Shown piece by piece: positions 37,810-46,901 of a stretch of DNA of 64,000 bases. The stretch is from Bacteroidota bacterium. GTDB lineage: Bacteria > Bacteroidota > Bacteroidia > Flavobacteriales_C > GCA-002722245. The stretch's first letter is position 1. Each line of letters starts with the position of its first letter. Below the pieces are notes generated by a model. The model had not been told where the DNA came from. It saw only the letters and a list, made by a program, of their open reading frames with translations, and searched no databases. A program made the position numbers and the translations under genes. The DNA lies in contig JAPLEZ010000145.1 in NCBI GenBank assembly GCA_026390935.1, forward strand, positions 115,123 through 179,122, in the 5' to 3' direction.

Positions 37810-38922
37810 ATGAAACCAGATTTAAATTATCAGGTTGCACTTACCCTTATTCCGGGTGTGGGACCGCTCATTGCCAAAGCATTGACCGAACATTTAGGTT
37901 CAGCAGAAAAAGTCATTAACGCTAAACCGAAAGAAATAGAAGAAGTCCCTGGAGCCAGGAGAACACTATGGAAATCTATTGCAGAAAATAAAGACGAAGC
38001 TTTAAAACGCGCAGAAAAGGAAATTACCTTTATTGACAAACATAAGATTCATGCATTGTTTTATCAGGACGACGATTATCCATCGCGATTAAAAGAATGC
38101 GACGATAGTCCATATTTACTGTATTACAAGGGAAAAGCATCGCTCAACGCAGGAAAAATAATAGCTGTGGTTGGTTCACGAAAATCAACGGAATACGGTC
38201 GTTCAGTCACCAATAAACTAATAAACGAACTAAAAGATTACAACATTTTAGTGGTGAGTGGTTTAGCCTTGGGAATTGACATTGAGGCGCATCGGTCCTC
38301 TTTGGAACACAACCTTGATACCATTGGTGTTCTTGCGCATGGATTAGATAGAATATACCCGTCACTACATCGAGATACTGCAGAAAAAATGTTGGAAAGG
38401 GGAGGGCTGCTAAGTGAATTTCTGTCGGAAACCAATCCCGACAGGGAGAATTTTCCCAAGAGAAACAGAATAGTCGCTGGAATGGCTGATGCAACAATAG
38501 TGATAGAATCAGGAGAAAAAGGAGGTTCATTAATCAGCGCTGATATTGCGCACTCCTACGGAAGAGAAGTATTTGCTTTTCCCGGAAGAACAATTGATAA
38601 ATATTCCATTGGTTGCAACCGACTCATAAAATCGCAAAAAGCCATTATGATAGAAAACGCCGAAGACCTCATTCAGCAAATGGGTTGGGGCGAAGGAAAG
38701 AAGGAAAAACAGTTGAAATTACAAATGAATTTATTCACGACTCCGGAGCAAATGATATTGAATTTCATTGCGGAAATGAGTCCAATACACATTGATTCTC
38801 TTTCGTCTTTGTCGGAGCTTTCCTTGCCGGTATTAAAAAATCATTTGTTTCAATTGGAGATGAAAGGCGTTATTAAAATGGTGCCGGGAAATAGAATACA
38901 GTTGGCTGAAATGGTGTTTTAA
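37810..38922 (+). CDS. dprA: DNA processing protein DprA
   Basis: Loads RecA onto single-stranded DNA during natural transformation. Three parts are seen in 370 residues: an N-terminal helix-hairpin-helix (ALTLIPGVGPLIAKALTEH), the Rossmann-like core with VGSRKSTEYGR, VVSGLALGIDIEAH and ESGEKGGSLISADIA, and a C-terminal winged-helix domain (about 305-368). The family is conserved in non-competent bacteria too, so it does not prove competence. Confidence 0.95.
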   Translation: MKPDLNYQVALTLIPGVGPLIAKALTEHLGSAEKVINAKPKEIEEVPGARRTLWKSIAENKDEALKRAEKEITFIDKHKIHALFYQDDDYPSRLKECDDSPYLLYYKGKASLNAGKIIAVVGSRKSTEYGRSVTNKLINELKDYNILVVSGLALGIDIEAHRSSLEHNLDTIGVLAHGLDRIYPSLHRDTAEKMLERGGLLSEFLSETNPDRENFPKRNRIVAGMADATIVIESGEKGGSLISADIAHSYGREVFAFPGRTIDKYSIGCNRLIKSQKAIMIENAEDLIQQMGWGEGKKEKQLKLQMNLFTTPEQMILNFIAEMSPIHIDSLSSLSELSLPVLKNHLFQLEMKGVIKMVPGNRIQLAEMVF

Positions 38923-38939
38923 CGTATACCGAACCCACC

Positions 38940-40376
38940 TTATCTGGTATTTTTAAAGTCGCTCTCGGTATCAACAATAATTTTCTCGTTCCTATTGGCC
39001 AATTCCCATGCGGTAAAGAAAACCAAACGGGCAATTTTTTCCACTTTATCAAAGTTGATTTTATCAACAGTATCGCTTGGTTGATGGTAATCGGCGTGAG
39101 TTCCATTAAAATAAAAAATAACCGGAATACCATTTTTCGCAAAATTGTAATGATCGGAACGGTAGTAAAAACGATTAGGGTCTTCTGGCGCATTAAAGGT
39201 ATAATCCAATTCTAGCTTAGTGTACATGGTATTTGCGCTATCGCTGATTTTATGCAATTGAGAGCTTAATTTATCACTTCCAATCAAGTACACATAATCG
39301 GGATTGGTTCCATGCTTTTCATCAATACGACCTATCATATCAATGTTTAAATCGGCAACGGTACTTGCTAAAGGAAAAATAGGGTTAGAAGTATAAAAAG
39401 AAGAACCCAACAAACCCTTTTCTTCGCCTGAAACAGTCATGAATAAAATACTTCGTCTTGGACCATGACCCTCTTTTTTTGCTTGCTGAAAAGCTTTAGA
39501 CAGTGCTATCACAGCCGCAGTTCCCGAACCATCATCATCGGCACCATAATAAATTTTACCATCATGTATGCCCAAATGATCGTAATGAGCTGTTATCACT
39601 ACAACTTCATTTTTCAAATCACTGCCTTCTACATAACCCAACACGTTTTCAGAAGAAACTTTATCGGACTCGATACTGATTTTTATTCCAACAGTGCACT
39701 CCAATTCTTTGTTAGAAAAGTTTTTCATTTTGATTTTAAAACGAAGTGCTTTCTTAGCCGACTTAATAGATAAAAAGAAAAGCGGGGTTGAATGTTTCGC
39801 GTCTGTTTCTAATACTTTAAGCTTCTCGGCCCGCAAACGATAGCCAGACAAATTCATTTTAGTAGCAGCCTTTTCATCTATCAAAAAAACAGCGCTTGCT
39901 CCCGAATTCATTAATTCCTTTATTTCCTTTTCCGTATAGCCTTTCAACATTGTAAAAACAACCTTGTCTTTTAAGTTGCTAGTGGGTTTGGTAATAAAAA
40001 TGGCCTTATCAGCAGAAATCTCCGCATTTGAAAAATTAGAAAGATGATAATAGTCGACCAAAAAATCTAACTCTTTTCCATTGATATTAATGCTTACTTG
40101 CTCTGGCTTTATAGTAGACAAATAAAACGGCTGAAAGTATGTGTTGTTATAGGGCGCTATTCCAAATGAGTTGAATTGCTTGGCAATATATCTTGCTGCC
40201 TTTTTTTGTCCGGGTTGTGCAGTTTCCCTTCCTTCTAAAGAATCAGAAGCGAGCACTGTAATAAATTCCTTTATATCGCTTGAACGAACAAACGTAGAAT
40301 ACTTTATTGCTACAGAATCCTGCGCAAATAAAGACATTCCCAGACTTAAAAAGCAAAAAACACAAATGTATTTCAT
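38940..40376 (-). CDS. M28 family metallopeptidase, secreted
   Basis: Exported aminopeptidase-like enzyme of 478 residues, with a signal peptide MKYICVFCFLSLGMSLFA. A PA-domain-like insert (about 100-260) precedes the catalytic part. Zinc ligands are recognisable in VVITAHYDHLG, YGADDDGSGT, SGEEKGLLGS, NIDMIGR and YRSDHYNFAKNGIP. Substrate unknown. It is convergent with dprA (17 bp between stops) and immediately follows rpiB by 1 bp, so it is cotranscribed with it. Confidence 0.92.
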   Translation of the reverse strand: MKYICVFCFLSLGMSLFAQDSVAIKYSTFVRSSDIKEFITVLASDSLEGRETAQPGQKKAARYIAKQFNSFGIAPYNNTYFQPFYLSTIKPEQVSININGKELDFLVDYYHLSNFSNAEISADKAIFITKPTSNLKDKVVFTMLKGYTEKEIKELMNSGASAVFLIDEKAATKMNLSGYRLRAEKLKVLETDAKHSTPLFFLSIKSAKKALRFKIKMKNFSNKELECTVGIKISIESDKVSSENVLGYVEGSDLKNEVVVITAHYDHLGIHDGKIYYGADDDGSGTAAVIALSKAFQQAKKEGHGPRRSILFMTVSGEEKGLLGSSFYTSNPIFPLASTVADLNIDMIGRIDEKHGTNPDYVYLIGSDKLSSQLHKISDSANTMYTKLELDYTFNAPEDPNRFYYRSDHYNFAKNGIPVIFYFNGTHADYHQPSDTVDKINFDKVEKIARLVFFTAWELANRNEKIIVDTESDFKNTR

Positions 40377-40377
40377 G

Positions 40378-40806
40378 CTAACAAGCTATTTTATTAACTC
40401 GGTTAGCATGTCTTCCTCCTTCAAAATCAGTTGAAACAAAAGCTTCTACAATTTCTATTGCGAGTTCTTTTGAAATAAAGCGAGAGGGAAGTGCCACTAC
40501 ATTAGCATTGTTATGTTGACGAGCTAGTTGAGCAACTTCAACATTCCAGCACAAAGCTGAACGCACATTTTGGTGCTTATTTGCTGTCATATTAACTCCA
40601 TTTGCACTTCCGCAAATCAATATTCCTAATTTATAAGCACCATCATTAACAGCCTTAGCTAACGGATGAGCATAATCAGGATAATCACAACTTTGATCGG
40701 AGTTGGTTCCGAAATCCTTTATTTGATGGCCTTTCGACTGCAAATATTCTTTTATTGTATCTTTCAGCAGGTATCCTGCATGGTCGGCGGCAATTGCAAT
40801 TTCCAT
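40378..40806 (-). CDS. rpiB: Ribose 5-phosphate isomerase B
   Basis: Interconverts ribose 5-phosphate and ribulose 5-phosphate. The 142-residue protein has the RpiB signatures MEIAIAADHAGYLLK, ICGSANGVNMTANKH and SALCWNVEVAQLARQHNNANV. The catalytic cysteine is in LICGSANG. The upstream 440 bp contain no gene. Confidence 0.95.
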   Translation of the reverse strand: MEIAIAADHAGYLLKDTIKEYLQSKGHQIKDFGTNSDQSCDYPDYAHPLAKAVNDGAYKLGILICGSANGVNMTANKHQNVRSALCWNVEVAQLARQHNNANVVALPSRFISKELAIEIVEAFVSTDFEGGRHANRVNKIAC

Positions 40807-41246
40807 GGTTACGATATTAACATTTTACAAACAGTTCTTTTTTTTAAAAAATTAAACAACTGTTTTTTAGTGGTTTAACTTAGTGAGTTGTTAACAGGAT
40901 TAATGTTCAGTAATAATAATGAGTCTGATAACTTTGAGGTAAAAATAGTCAGTTAATCTTAATAATAATTCTAATGCGTAATGTTATTTGAAAAGAAAAA
41001 CGATTAAGTGAAAACTTAAGGTAAAAGAGTTAACAAAATATAAACACTAAATATTGGAGGGTTTATTAACTTTATAAAAATTATCAATATTGTTAAAAAC
41101 AAACTATTCACCTAATTATCAATTGATTCAAAAATTTATGTAGTTGATAACCGGTTAATAAAGATGGATTAATCAACATTCCAAATAAAAGAGAAAAAGA
41201 TAAACACAATACTAACAGGATATATTACAATAACATAAAAGATAAA
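40807..41246. other. AT-rich non-coding stretch between rpiB and nadA
   Basis: At 440 bp this is the longest gene-free stretch in the window. It is very AT-rich with many TTAA, TTAATA and TTATCA words. TTATCAA/TTATCAG elements lie at 40925-40931 (minus), 41081-41089 (plus), 41116-41124 (plus) and 41142-41150 (minus, TTATCAACT). These resemble relaxed DnaA boxes, yet no TTATCCACA is present. No riboswitch or terminator was recognised. The segment could be a regulatory leader of nadA or an origin candidate; evidence is weak. Confidence 0.5.
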
Positions 41247-42242
41247 ATGAATTTTAATATTAATGATATTGAGGAGAAAGGGTACTTAGACGTTTCTGTG
41301 AATCCTTCCTTAGATTTGTTCCATGAAATTGAAAAACTCAAAAAGGAAAAAAATGCAGTCATCTTAGCGCACTATTATCAGGATTCCGATATTCAGGATA
41401 TTGCTGATTATATCGGAGATAGTTTAGGTTTATCGCAACAGGCTGCTAAAACCAATGCCGACATTATTGTTTTCGCTGGTGTTCAGTTTATGGCAGAGAC
41501 AGCAAAGATTTTATCTCCACAAAAAAAGGTTTTACTGCCCGATTTAAAGGCTGGTTGTTCACTAGCAGATTCTTGTCCGGGAGATGAATTTAAAAAGTTT
41601 AAAGATGCACATCCAGATCATTTAGTGATTTCATATGTAAATTGTTCAGCGGAAATTAAAGCATTAACAGATATCGTTTGTACATCAAGTAATGCTTTAC
41701 AAATCATTGAAAGTCTGCCAAAAGAGCAAAAAATAATATTTGCTCCCGACAAAAACTTAGGAGCTTACCTAATTAAAAAAACAGGACGAACTATGGTTTT
41801 GTGGGATGGATCCTGCATGGTTCATGAAATTTTTTCCTTAGAAAAGATAGCTCAATTGAAAAACAGGCATCCTAATGCACAATTACTAGCTCATCCAGAG
41901 TGTGAGGCGTCGTTATTACAAATGGCTGATTACATCGGTTCTACAACAGGAATATTAAACTATTCTGTTAAGAGTGATTGTAAAGAATTCATTGTTGCTA
42001 CAGAAGCTGGAATTATCCATCAGATGCAAAAGAGTTCGCCTGAAAAAACATTTATTCCTGCACCTCCTAACAATACATGTGCTTGTAATGATTGTCCGCA
42101 TATGAAACTAAATACTTTAGAAAAATTATACAATTGTTTGAAGTATGAATTACCTGCTATTGAAATGAATGCAGCGTTAATTGAACAAGCTAAAAAACCA
42201 ATTATTAGAATGTTGGAAATTTCGGAGAAATTAGGATTATAA
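41247..42242 (+). CDS. nadA: Quinolinate synthase A
   Basis: Forms quinolinate from iminoaspartate and dihydroxyacetone phosphate in NAD synthesis, using a 4Fe-4S cluster. Family landmarks: [23 protein letters not shown] split around residues 38-56, the cysteine regions [30 protein letters not shown] and the C-terminal [18 protein letters not shown]. Length 331 is standard. nadB/nadC are not in the window. The next gene starts 3 bp after its stop. Confidence 0.96.
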   Translation: MNFNINDIEEKGYLDVSVNPSLDLFHEIEKLKKEKNAVILAHYYQDSDIQDIADYIGDSLGLSQQAAKTNADIIVFAGVQFMAETAKILSPQKKVLLPDLKAGCSLADSCPGDEFKKFKDAHPDHLVISYVNCSAEIKALTDIVCTSSNALQIIESLPKEQKIIFAPDKNLGAYLIKKTGRTMVLWDGSCMVHEIFSLEKIAQLKNRHPNAQLLAHPECEASLLQMADYIGSTTGILNYSVKSDCKEFIVATEAGIIHQMQKSSPEKTFIPAPPNNTCACNDCPHMKLNTLEKLYNCLKYELPAIEMNAALIEQAKKPIIRMLEISEKLGL

Positions 42243-42245
42243 AAA

Positions 42246-43799
42246 ATGGTTCAAAATTTAAAGTTTAAGGTTCAGCGTTTATTTTTTGGCTTATGCCTTA
42301 TAACTTATAGCTTTTCATATTGTCAGGATTCCACACAATTTAAAATTTACTATTATCCTTCAGGAATAAAATCCAGTGAAGGATATTTAAGCATGGGAAA
42401 ACCTGATAAATATTGGAAAACATATTTTGAAAATGGAAAAATTAGAACAGAAGGAAATCGTAAAAACTTTGAATTAGATAGTATCTGGAAATTTTATTCT
42501 GACAACGGACAATTAAGTTCAACGATTGAATACAAAAACGGAAAGAAACACGGTTGGAAAACAAATTATGACTCACTTCTTATTTCAAAAGAACATTTTG
42601 TTAATGATGAAAAAGAAGGCTGGTCGTACAGTTATTATTCTTCAGGAAAAGTAAAAACAGAAGGCTGGTTTGAAAAGGGAAAGCAAGTTGGTAAAGCTTA
42701 TAAGTACAGTGAAAATTCTGATACTTTAATTATTGAAATAAGCATTTATAAAAATGGAATTCTTCAAAAAAAAGAAGACATTAATAGCATTGATAAATTA
42801 GGTAAAAAACAAGGAGCCTGGAAGTGGTTTTATCCCAATAAAACAATAAAAGCAGAAGGGTATTTTAAAAATGATTTATTGCACGGATATTATAAAAGCT
42901 ATGATATTTCGGGCAATTTGAAAGAAGTATTTAAATATGAAAACGGAGTAAAAATTGAAAATGCTCCAGAGCTCGCAAAAGTAGAAGTGAAAAAAGAATA
43001 TTATCCCAACATGAAAGTCAAATCATCGGGAGCTTACATAGATGGAAAAAAAGAAGGTGCACATAAATTTTTTGATGAGCAAGGCAATGTAACAGCAACT
43101 AAAATTTACAAGGATGATGTGGAGATAGGTAGCGGAATTATTGGTAATTCAGGAAAACGAGATGGCGAATGGAAAGAATTTTATGAAGATGGACAAGTAA
43201 AAGTAAGCGGTCTTTTTAAAAACGATGTAAGGGTAGGAAAATGGATTTATTACTATCCCAATAAACAAATAGAACAGATAGGCGAGTACAACGCTAAAGG
43301 ACTTCCTGTTGGTGAATGGAAGTGGTATTATGCCTCAGGAAAATTATTGAGAGAAGAGAGATTTGATGGTGGTTTGGAAGAAGGTCTTTTGATTGAATAT
43401 TCGGAAGCAGGAAAAGTAATTACAAAAGGTTCATTTGTTCTGGGTTTTAAAGAAGGTGAATGGATTTATGAAATGGGTGTTTACAAAGAAATTGGATCGT
43501 ACAAAAACGATTTAAGAGAAGGTGTATGGAAGCACATTTACACCGATAATAATAAACTTCGATTTGAAGGATCTTTTCAAATGGGAAATGCAGTTGGACA
43601 TCATAAATTTTATTATCCTTCGGGAATGCTGAAATCAGAAGGACCTTATGTTGGAGGAGCAAAAAATGGCGATTGGAAATATTATGATGAGGCAGGAGAA
43701 ATAGAAAAAATAATTACTTTCAGGAACGACGAAGAATATAAAATTAACGGACTTAAAGTAAATCCAGAAGAGCAAAAAGATGAAGGAAAAAAGCAATAA
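42246..43799 (+). CDS. Secreted YwqK/MORN-repeat protein
   Basis: A 517-residue exported protein made of about a dozen degenerate YwqK-type units, each with a core like YYPSGxxxxEGxxxxGKxxGxWKxYxxxG. It is commonly named antitoxin YwqK, but nothing here suggests a toxin-antitoxin role. A signal-like segment spans about 11-26 (LFFGLCLITYSFSYCQ). The first ten residues (MVQNLKFKVQ) come from low-complexity TTCAAAATTTAAAG DNA, so the real start could be a little downstream. It overlaps the following kinase gene by 20 bp, linking it to signalling. Confidence 0.82.
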   Translation: MVQNLKFKVQRLFFGLCLITYSFSYCQDSTQFKIYYYPSGIKSSEGYLSMGKPDKYWKTYFENGKIRTEGNRKNFELDSIWKFYSDNGQLSSTIEYKNGKKHGWKTNYDSLLISKEHFVNDEKEGWSYSYYSSGKVKTEGWFEKGKQVGKAYKYSENSDTLIIEISIYKNGILQKKEDINSIDKLGKKQGAWKWFYPNKTIKAEGYFKNDLLHGYYKSYDISGNLKEVFKYENGVKIENAPELAKVEVKKEYYPNMKVKSSGAYIDGKKEGAHKFFDEQGNVTATKIYKDDVEIGSGIIGNSGKRDGEWKEFYEDGQVKVSGLFKNDVRVGKWIYYYPNKQIEQIGEYNAKGLPVGEWKWYYASGKLLREERFDGGLEEGLLIEYSEAGKVITKGSFVLGFKEGEWIYEMGVYKEIGSYKNDLREGVWKHIYTDNNKLRFEGSFQMGNAVGHHKFYYPSGMLKSEGPYVGGAKNGDWKYYDEAGEIEKIITFRNDEEYKINGLKVNPEEQKDEGKKQ

Positions 43800-45309
43800 A
43801 ACAAAAGCTTCATCCGGCGAAAAAGGCAAAAAACTGGAAATAGAAAGCCAGTTGCGCATAAGCGAAGAAAAACACAGAATGCTTTTCTCTAAAGCCAACG
43901 ACTCCATTTTTATTATTAAAGACAATAAAGTGATTGATTGTAATGAGAAATCACTGGAGATGTTTGCCTGCACACAAAATGAAATTATTGGAAAGGCGAT
44001 GTATCATTTTTTGCCCGAGAAACAACCAGACGGCGCCGACTCCATTTTAAATTTTTATGATCTTACACTGCTTGCTTCAAATGGACAATCGCAGTTTTTT
44101 TATTGGAAATTTTTGCGTTTTAAAGGCGAGCAATTTGATGCAGAAGTGAGTTTAAATTCTTTTGTAGTGAACGGGGAAAATATGTTGCAGGCGATAGTAC
44201 GCGACATTACACGCAGAAAGGAAGCAGAGGAATTTAAAAACAAAAGCATCAAGAGTTATTTCGAGATTTTTAATACTAGTTCCGACTATATTTTCATTAT
44301 CAATGAGCAGGAATACATCATTGATGTTAACAAGTCAACCATAGATCGATTCGGTATTTCCAAAGAGGAGATCATTGGAAATACTTTTAAAATACTAAGT
44401 GATCAGATTAGAAATGATTTTGCGATTTTTCAAAAGAATATTAATGAAAGCTGGAAAAAGCAAAAAAAATTCGATTGGTGGGGGAAAACGCGCAAGGGAG
44501 AAATTTTCCCAATGGAGATCATTTTACGCAATGGATCTTATTTTGGAAAAAATGTGTTGATTGTCAATGCCCGTGATATTTCTGAGCGTGTAATGGCGGA
44601 AGAAGAAAGGCTAAGAGCTGAAATTGCTGAAGCGAATTCTACTTTTTTAAAGAAAGAAATTGATGAAAGAAAAATCAGTGAGGAAAAGCTGAAAGAAACT
44701 TTGTCGGAAAGAGAAATGCTGTTGAAAGAAGTTCACCACCGTGTAAAAAACAACCTTCAGGTGATCTCTAGTATCCTTAATTTGCAGTCTTCTTATGTTA
44801 AGGATCAATACACGCTTTCCATGCTTAAAGAGTGTCGCGACAGAATTAAATCCATGTCGTTTATTCACGAAAGTTTGTACCAAACGAAAAACTTTTCTCA
44901 TGTGGATTTCGGCGACTATTTGAAAAGCTTGTGTTCCAATTTATTGTACTCTTATTCTGTAAGTGGTAGGGTAACACTGAATTACGATATTGACAATATT
45001 TTTTTAACGCTCGATACGGCAATTCCTGCAGGACTCATTGTAAACGAGCTCGTGTCAAATTCGTTGAAATATGGCTTTCCAGATAATCAAAAGGGAAACA
45101 TTTTTGTATCTTTGAAGAGCACGAAGAAAGGACTTAATGTTTTAATTGTTGAGGACGACGGAGTGGGTATGCCACCAAGCGTAAATTTTAAGGAAACAGA
45201 TTCTCTGGGATTACAGCTGGTAGTAACCTTGTCGGATCAAATTGACGGAGAAATAACATTGAAGGAAGGAAAAGGGGCTTGTTTTGTAATAGAATTTAAA
45301 GCAAATTAA
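43780..45309 (+). CDS. PAS-domain HisKA_2-type sensor histidine kinase
   Basis: Cytoplasmic kinase of 509 residues without membrane helices. Two PAS domains (about 28-145 and 155-270; RDITRRKEAEE and ARDISERVMAEE mark their ends) and a coiled coil (about 275-312) precede the HisKA_2 dimerisation domain with EVHHRVKNNLQVISS (phospho-acceptor His319 or His320). The ATPase domain has N-box NELVSNSLKYGF (about 422-433), G1 EDDGVGMP and G2 SLGLQLV. It is followed 5 bp later by its likely cognate LytTR regulator. Confidence 0.92.
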   Translation: MKEKSNKTKASSGEKGKKLEIESQLRISEEKHRMLFSKANDSIFIIKDNKVIDCNEKSLEMFACTQNEIIGKAMYHFLPEKQPDGADSILNFYDLTLLASNGQSQFFYWKFLRFKGEQFDAEVSLNSFVVNGENMLQAIVRDITRRKEAEEFKNKSIKSYFEIFNTSSDYIFIINEQEYIIDVNKSTIDRFGISKEEIIGNTFKILSDQIRNDFAIFQKNINESWKKQKKFDWWGKTRKGEIFPMEIILRNGSYFGKNVLIVNARDISERVMAEEERLRAEIAEANSTFLKKEIDERKISEEKLKETLSEREMLLKEVHHRVKNNLQVISSILNLQSSYVKDQYTLSMLKECRDRIKSMSFIHESLYQTKNFSHVDFGDYLKSLCSNLLYSYSVSGRVTLNYDIDNIFLTLDTAIPAGLIVNELVSNSLKYGFPDNQKGNIFVSLKSTKKGLNVLIVEDDGVGMPPSVNFKETDSLGLQLVVTLSDQIDGEITLKEGKGACFVIEFKAN

Positions 45310-45314
45310 GAGAT

Positions 45315-46073
45315 ATGAGCAACATTAGGGTATTGGTCGTTGAAGACGAAAATATTGTGGCCAAAGACATTCAGATGAGTTTGGAAAAAATGGGATACAA
45401 CGTCATCGGAACAGCTTCCTCCGGCGAAAAAGCTTTGGAAATTCTGAAGGAAAATCAGCCAAGCATTATTTTGATGGACATCATGCTCAAAGGAAAAATG
45501 AGTGGAATTGACACCGCCGAAATAGTGAAAAACGAATACGATTTACCCATTATATTTTTAACAGCATACGCCGACGAGAGTACGCTCTCCAAAGCAAAAA
45601 TCACCGAACCTTACGGTTATATTCTTAAACCATTCAAAGAAATTGATTTACACACATCCATCGAAATGGCGCTTTACAAGCACAAAAAAACAATGGAATT
45701 AAAGAAAGAAGTAAAGGTTTTTTCGGCAATTTTAGACGAAAGAACTTCTCCTGATTTTATTTTCATTCGTGCAAAATCAAAGTTGGTGAAGATTAAAATG
45801 GCCGATCTTTTTTATGTAGAAGCATTGAAGGATTATGTTATTTTTCACACCGCCAGTGAAGATTTCACGCTGCACTCTACGATGAAGGATATTGAGACAA
45901 AACTGCCCGCCAGTCAATTCATTCGTGTTCATCGTTCGTTCATCGTTCGCGTAGATCGCATTATTTCTTTGGAGCAATCACAAGGAATTTTGTATCTCGA
46001 AGGTGATGAAACACCAATTTCTATTGGCGGATCTTATAAGGATGATTTGTTGAACAGATTGAATTTCGTTTAA
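45315..46073 (+). CDS. LytTR-family response regulator
   Basis: Receiver domain (about 1-125) with acidic residues ED at 10-11, phospho-acceptor Asp55 in ILMDIMLKGKMSG and Lys105 in GYILKPFKE, then a LytTR DNA-binding domain (about 145-252) with FIRVHRSFIVRVDRI. Pairs naturally with the HisKA_2 kinase directly upstream. Its TAA shares an A with the ATG of the next small membrane protein gene. Confidence 0.93.
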   Translation: MSNIRVLVVEDENIVAKDIQMSLEKMGYNVIGTASSGEKALEILKENQPSIILMDIMLKGKMSGIDTAEIVKNEYDLPIIFLTAYADESTLSKAKITEPYGYILKPFKEIDLHTSIEMALYKHKKTMELKKEVKVFSAILDERTSPDFIFIRAKSKLVKIKMADLFYVEALKDYVIFHTASEDFTLHSTMKDIETKLPASQFIRVHRSFIVRVDRIISLEQSQGILYLEGDETPISIGGSYKDDLLNRLNFV

Positions 46074-46333
46074 TGAACAAAGCTAATCTATTGAAGGGCG
46101 CATCTTGGTTTATTGCAGTTGTAGCCGTGCTTTCCTTGATTTTATTTCTGGTGAGCGGACTTTTGAAAGATCACCTTTTTGATCTCATTCTGTTTGTGGG
46201 AATGCTTTTTATCATCTCCGATTTACTAAAGAAATACAAAGCCGAAAAAAAGAAATGGCATATACCTGCAATTATCTTCTTCGCAGCTGTATCGGTGCTT
46301 TATATAGTTTACTTTTTTGTGGTTTCGAAGTAA
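46073..46333 (+). CDS. Small membrane protein, unknown function
   Basis: An 86-residue protein with three hydrophobic helices (about 10-28, 36-52 and 64-83) and a basic loop KKYKAEKKKW between the second and third. Start overlaps the regulator stop (TAATG), so it is translationally coupled to the two-component system and may be an accessory membrane part. No family recognised. It is not part of the following GIY-YIG cassette. Confidence 0.7.
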   Translation: MNKANLLKGASWFIAVVAVLSLILFLVSGLLKDHLFDLILFVGMLFIISDLLKKYKAEKKKWHIPAIIFFAAVSVLYIVYFFVVSK

Positions 46334-46376
46334 GGCCAGGTTAAACTATTGCAAAACGAATGGGAACGCATGGAAA

Positions 46377-46435
46377 ATGGTCCGGTAATGTCCTCCTGAC
46401 GAAGGAAGGATCTATCGCCCTCTAATTCACAAATC
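46377..46435. repeat. Left inverted-repeat arm of the GIY-YIG cassette
   Basis: The 59-nt arm is the near-perfect reverse complement of 46759-46818: ATGGTCCGGTAATGTCCTCC, then TGACGAAGGAAGGATCTATC, then CGCCCT. It ends in TTCACAAATC. One single-base indel and a few mismatches separate the arms. Each arm also contains an imperfect local hairpin (TCCTCCT against AGGAAGGA). Confidence 0.9.
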
Positions 46436-46437
46436 AT

Positions 46438-46445
46438 TATATTTG
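46438..46445 (+). promoter_or_regulatory. -7 element TATATTTG inside the GIY-YIG cassette
   Basis: Perfect TAnnTTTG element between the left arm and the nuclease ATG (46465), with about 12-19 nt of leader. The upstream partner would fall within the inverted-repeat arm; no TTTG is present there. It suggests that the cassette carries its own promoter. Confidence 0.5.
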
Positions 46446-46464
46446 CTTCGCCAACTAAATATTA

Positions 46465-46767
46465 ATGGACCACAATTATTTCGTTTATATTCTTACTAAT
46501 CCTAAGAAAACAGTTTTATATACTGGTGTTACCAATGACTTAGCAAATCGTGTGAATGAGCATTTTGAAAAGCGAGGAAATCCATCTTCGTTTGCAGGAA
46601 AATATTATTGTTTTAATTTGATTTACTATGAGCGCTTTGATCAAATAGAACACGCTATAGAAAGGGAAAAGGAAATTAAAGGATGGAGAAGGGAAAAGAA
46701 GGAAAAGTTGATTGTGGCCTTTAATCCGGAATGGAAATTTTTAAACAATGAGATGATGGATTTGTGA
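46465..46767 (+). CDS. GIY-YIG nuclease family protein (UPF0213-like)
   Basis: A 100-residue stand-alone GIY-YIG domain. The GIY equivalent is VYI (7-9), YIG is YTG (19-21); the catalytic Arg29 in NRVNEHF, the metal-binding Glu70 in EREKEIKGWRREKK and Asn87 in FNPEW are in place, so the site looks active. Proteins of this class are multicopy in many Bacteroidota. They may nick or cut DNA, but no substrate is established. The last codons lie in the right inverted repeat. Confidence 0.9.
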   Translation: MDHNYFVYILTNPKKTVLYTGVTNDLANRVNEHFEKRGNPSSFAGKYYCFNLIYYERFDQIEHAIEREKEIKGWRREKKEKLIVAFNPEWKFLNNEMMDL

Positions 46768-46818
46768 AGTATAGGGCGATAGATCCTTCCTTCGTCCAGG
46801 AGGACATTACCGGACCAT
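46759..46818. repeat. Right inverted-repeat arm of the GIY-YIG cassette
   Basis: Sixty nucleotides, complementary to 46377-46435. It begins within the last three codons of the nuclease gene and ends CGGACCAT. The extra base is in the CCTGGACG/CCTGACG segment. The arm therefore contributes the C-terminal residues and stop of the nuclease. Confidence 0.9.
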
Positions 46819-46901
46819 ATTCACTGCACTTCCGCCATTAGTGCCTCGAGGTGACCAATAAATTAAATTTTGCAGTTTGCACTTCTTAGAAAGAATAATT
46901 C

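Larger units (their letters stand above)
46377..46818 (+). mobile_element. Putative GIY-YIG nuclease cassette bounded by inverted repeats
   Basis: A compact 442-bp unit: left arm, -7 element, GIY-YIG gene, right arm. The arms match over about 59 nt and the gene's stop codon (TGA at 46765-46767) is inside the right arm, so gene and repeat are physically one unit. Imperfect similarity continues outward for some 20 bp (GGAACGCATGGAAAATGG versus the complement of the right flank). The neighbours (two-component operon, rnr) are host genes. No target-site duplication is certain. Mobility is inferred, not shown. Confidence 0.6.

Noticed and set aside
42246..43799. Toxin-antitoxin module for the YwqK protein
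   Set aside because: The usual database label YwqK antitoxin is not matched by any toxin gene; the protein has a signal peptide and is coupled to a kinase.
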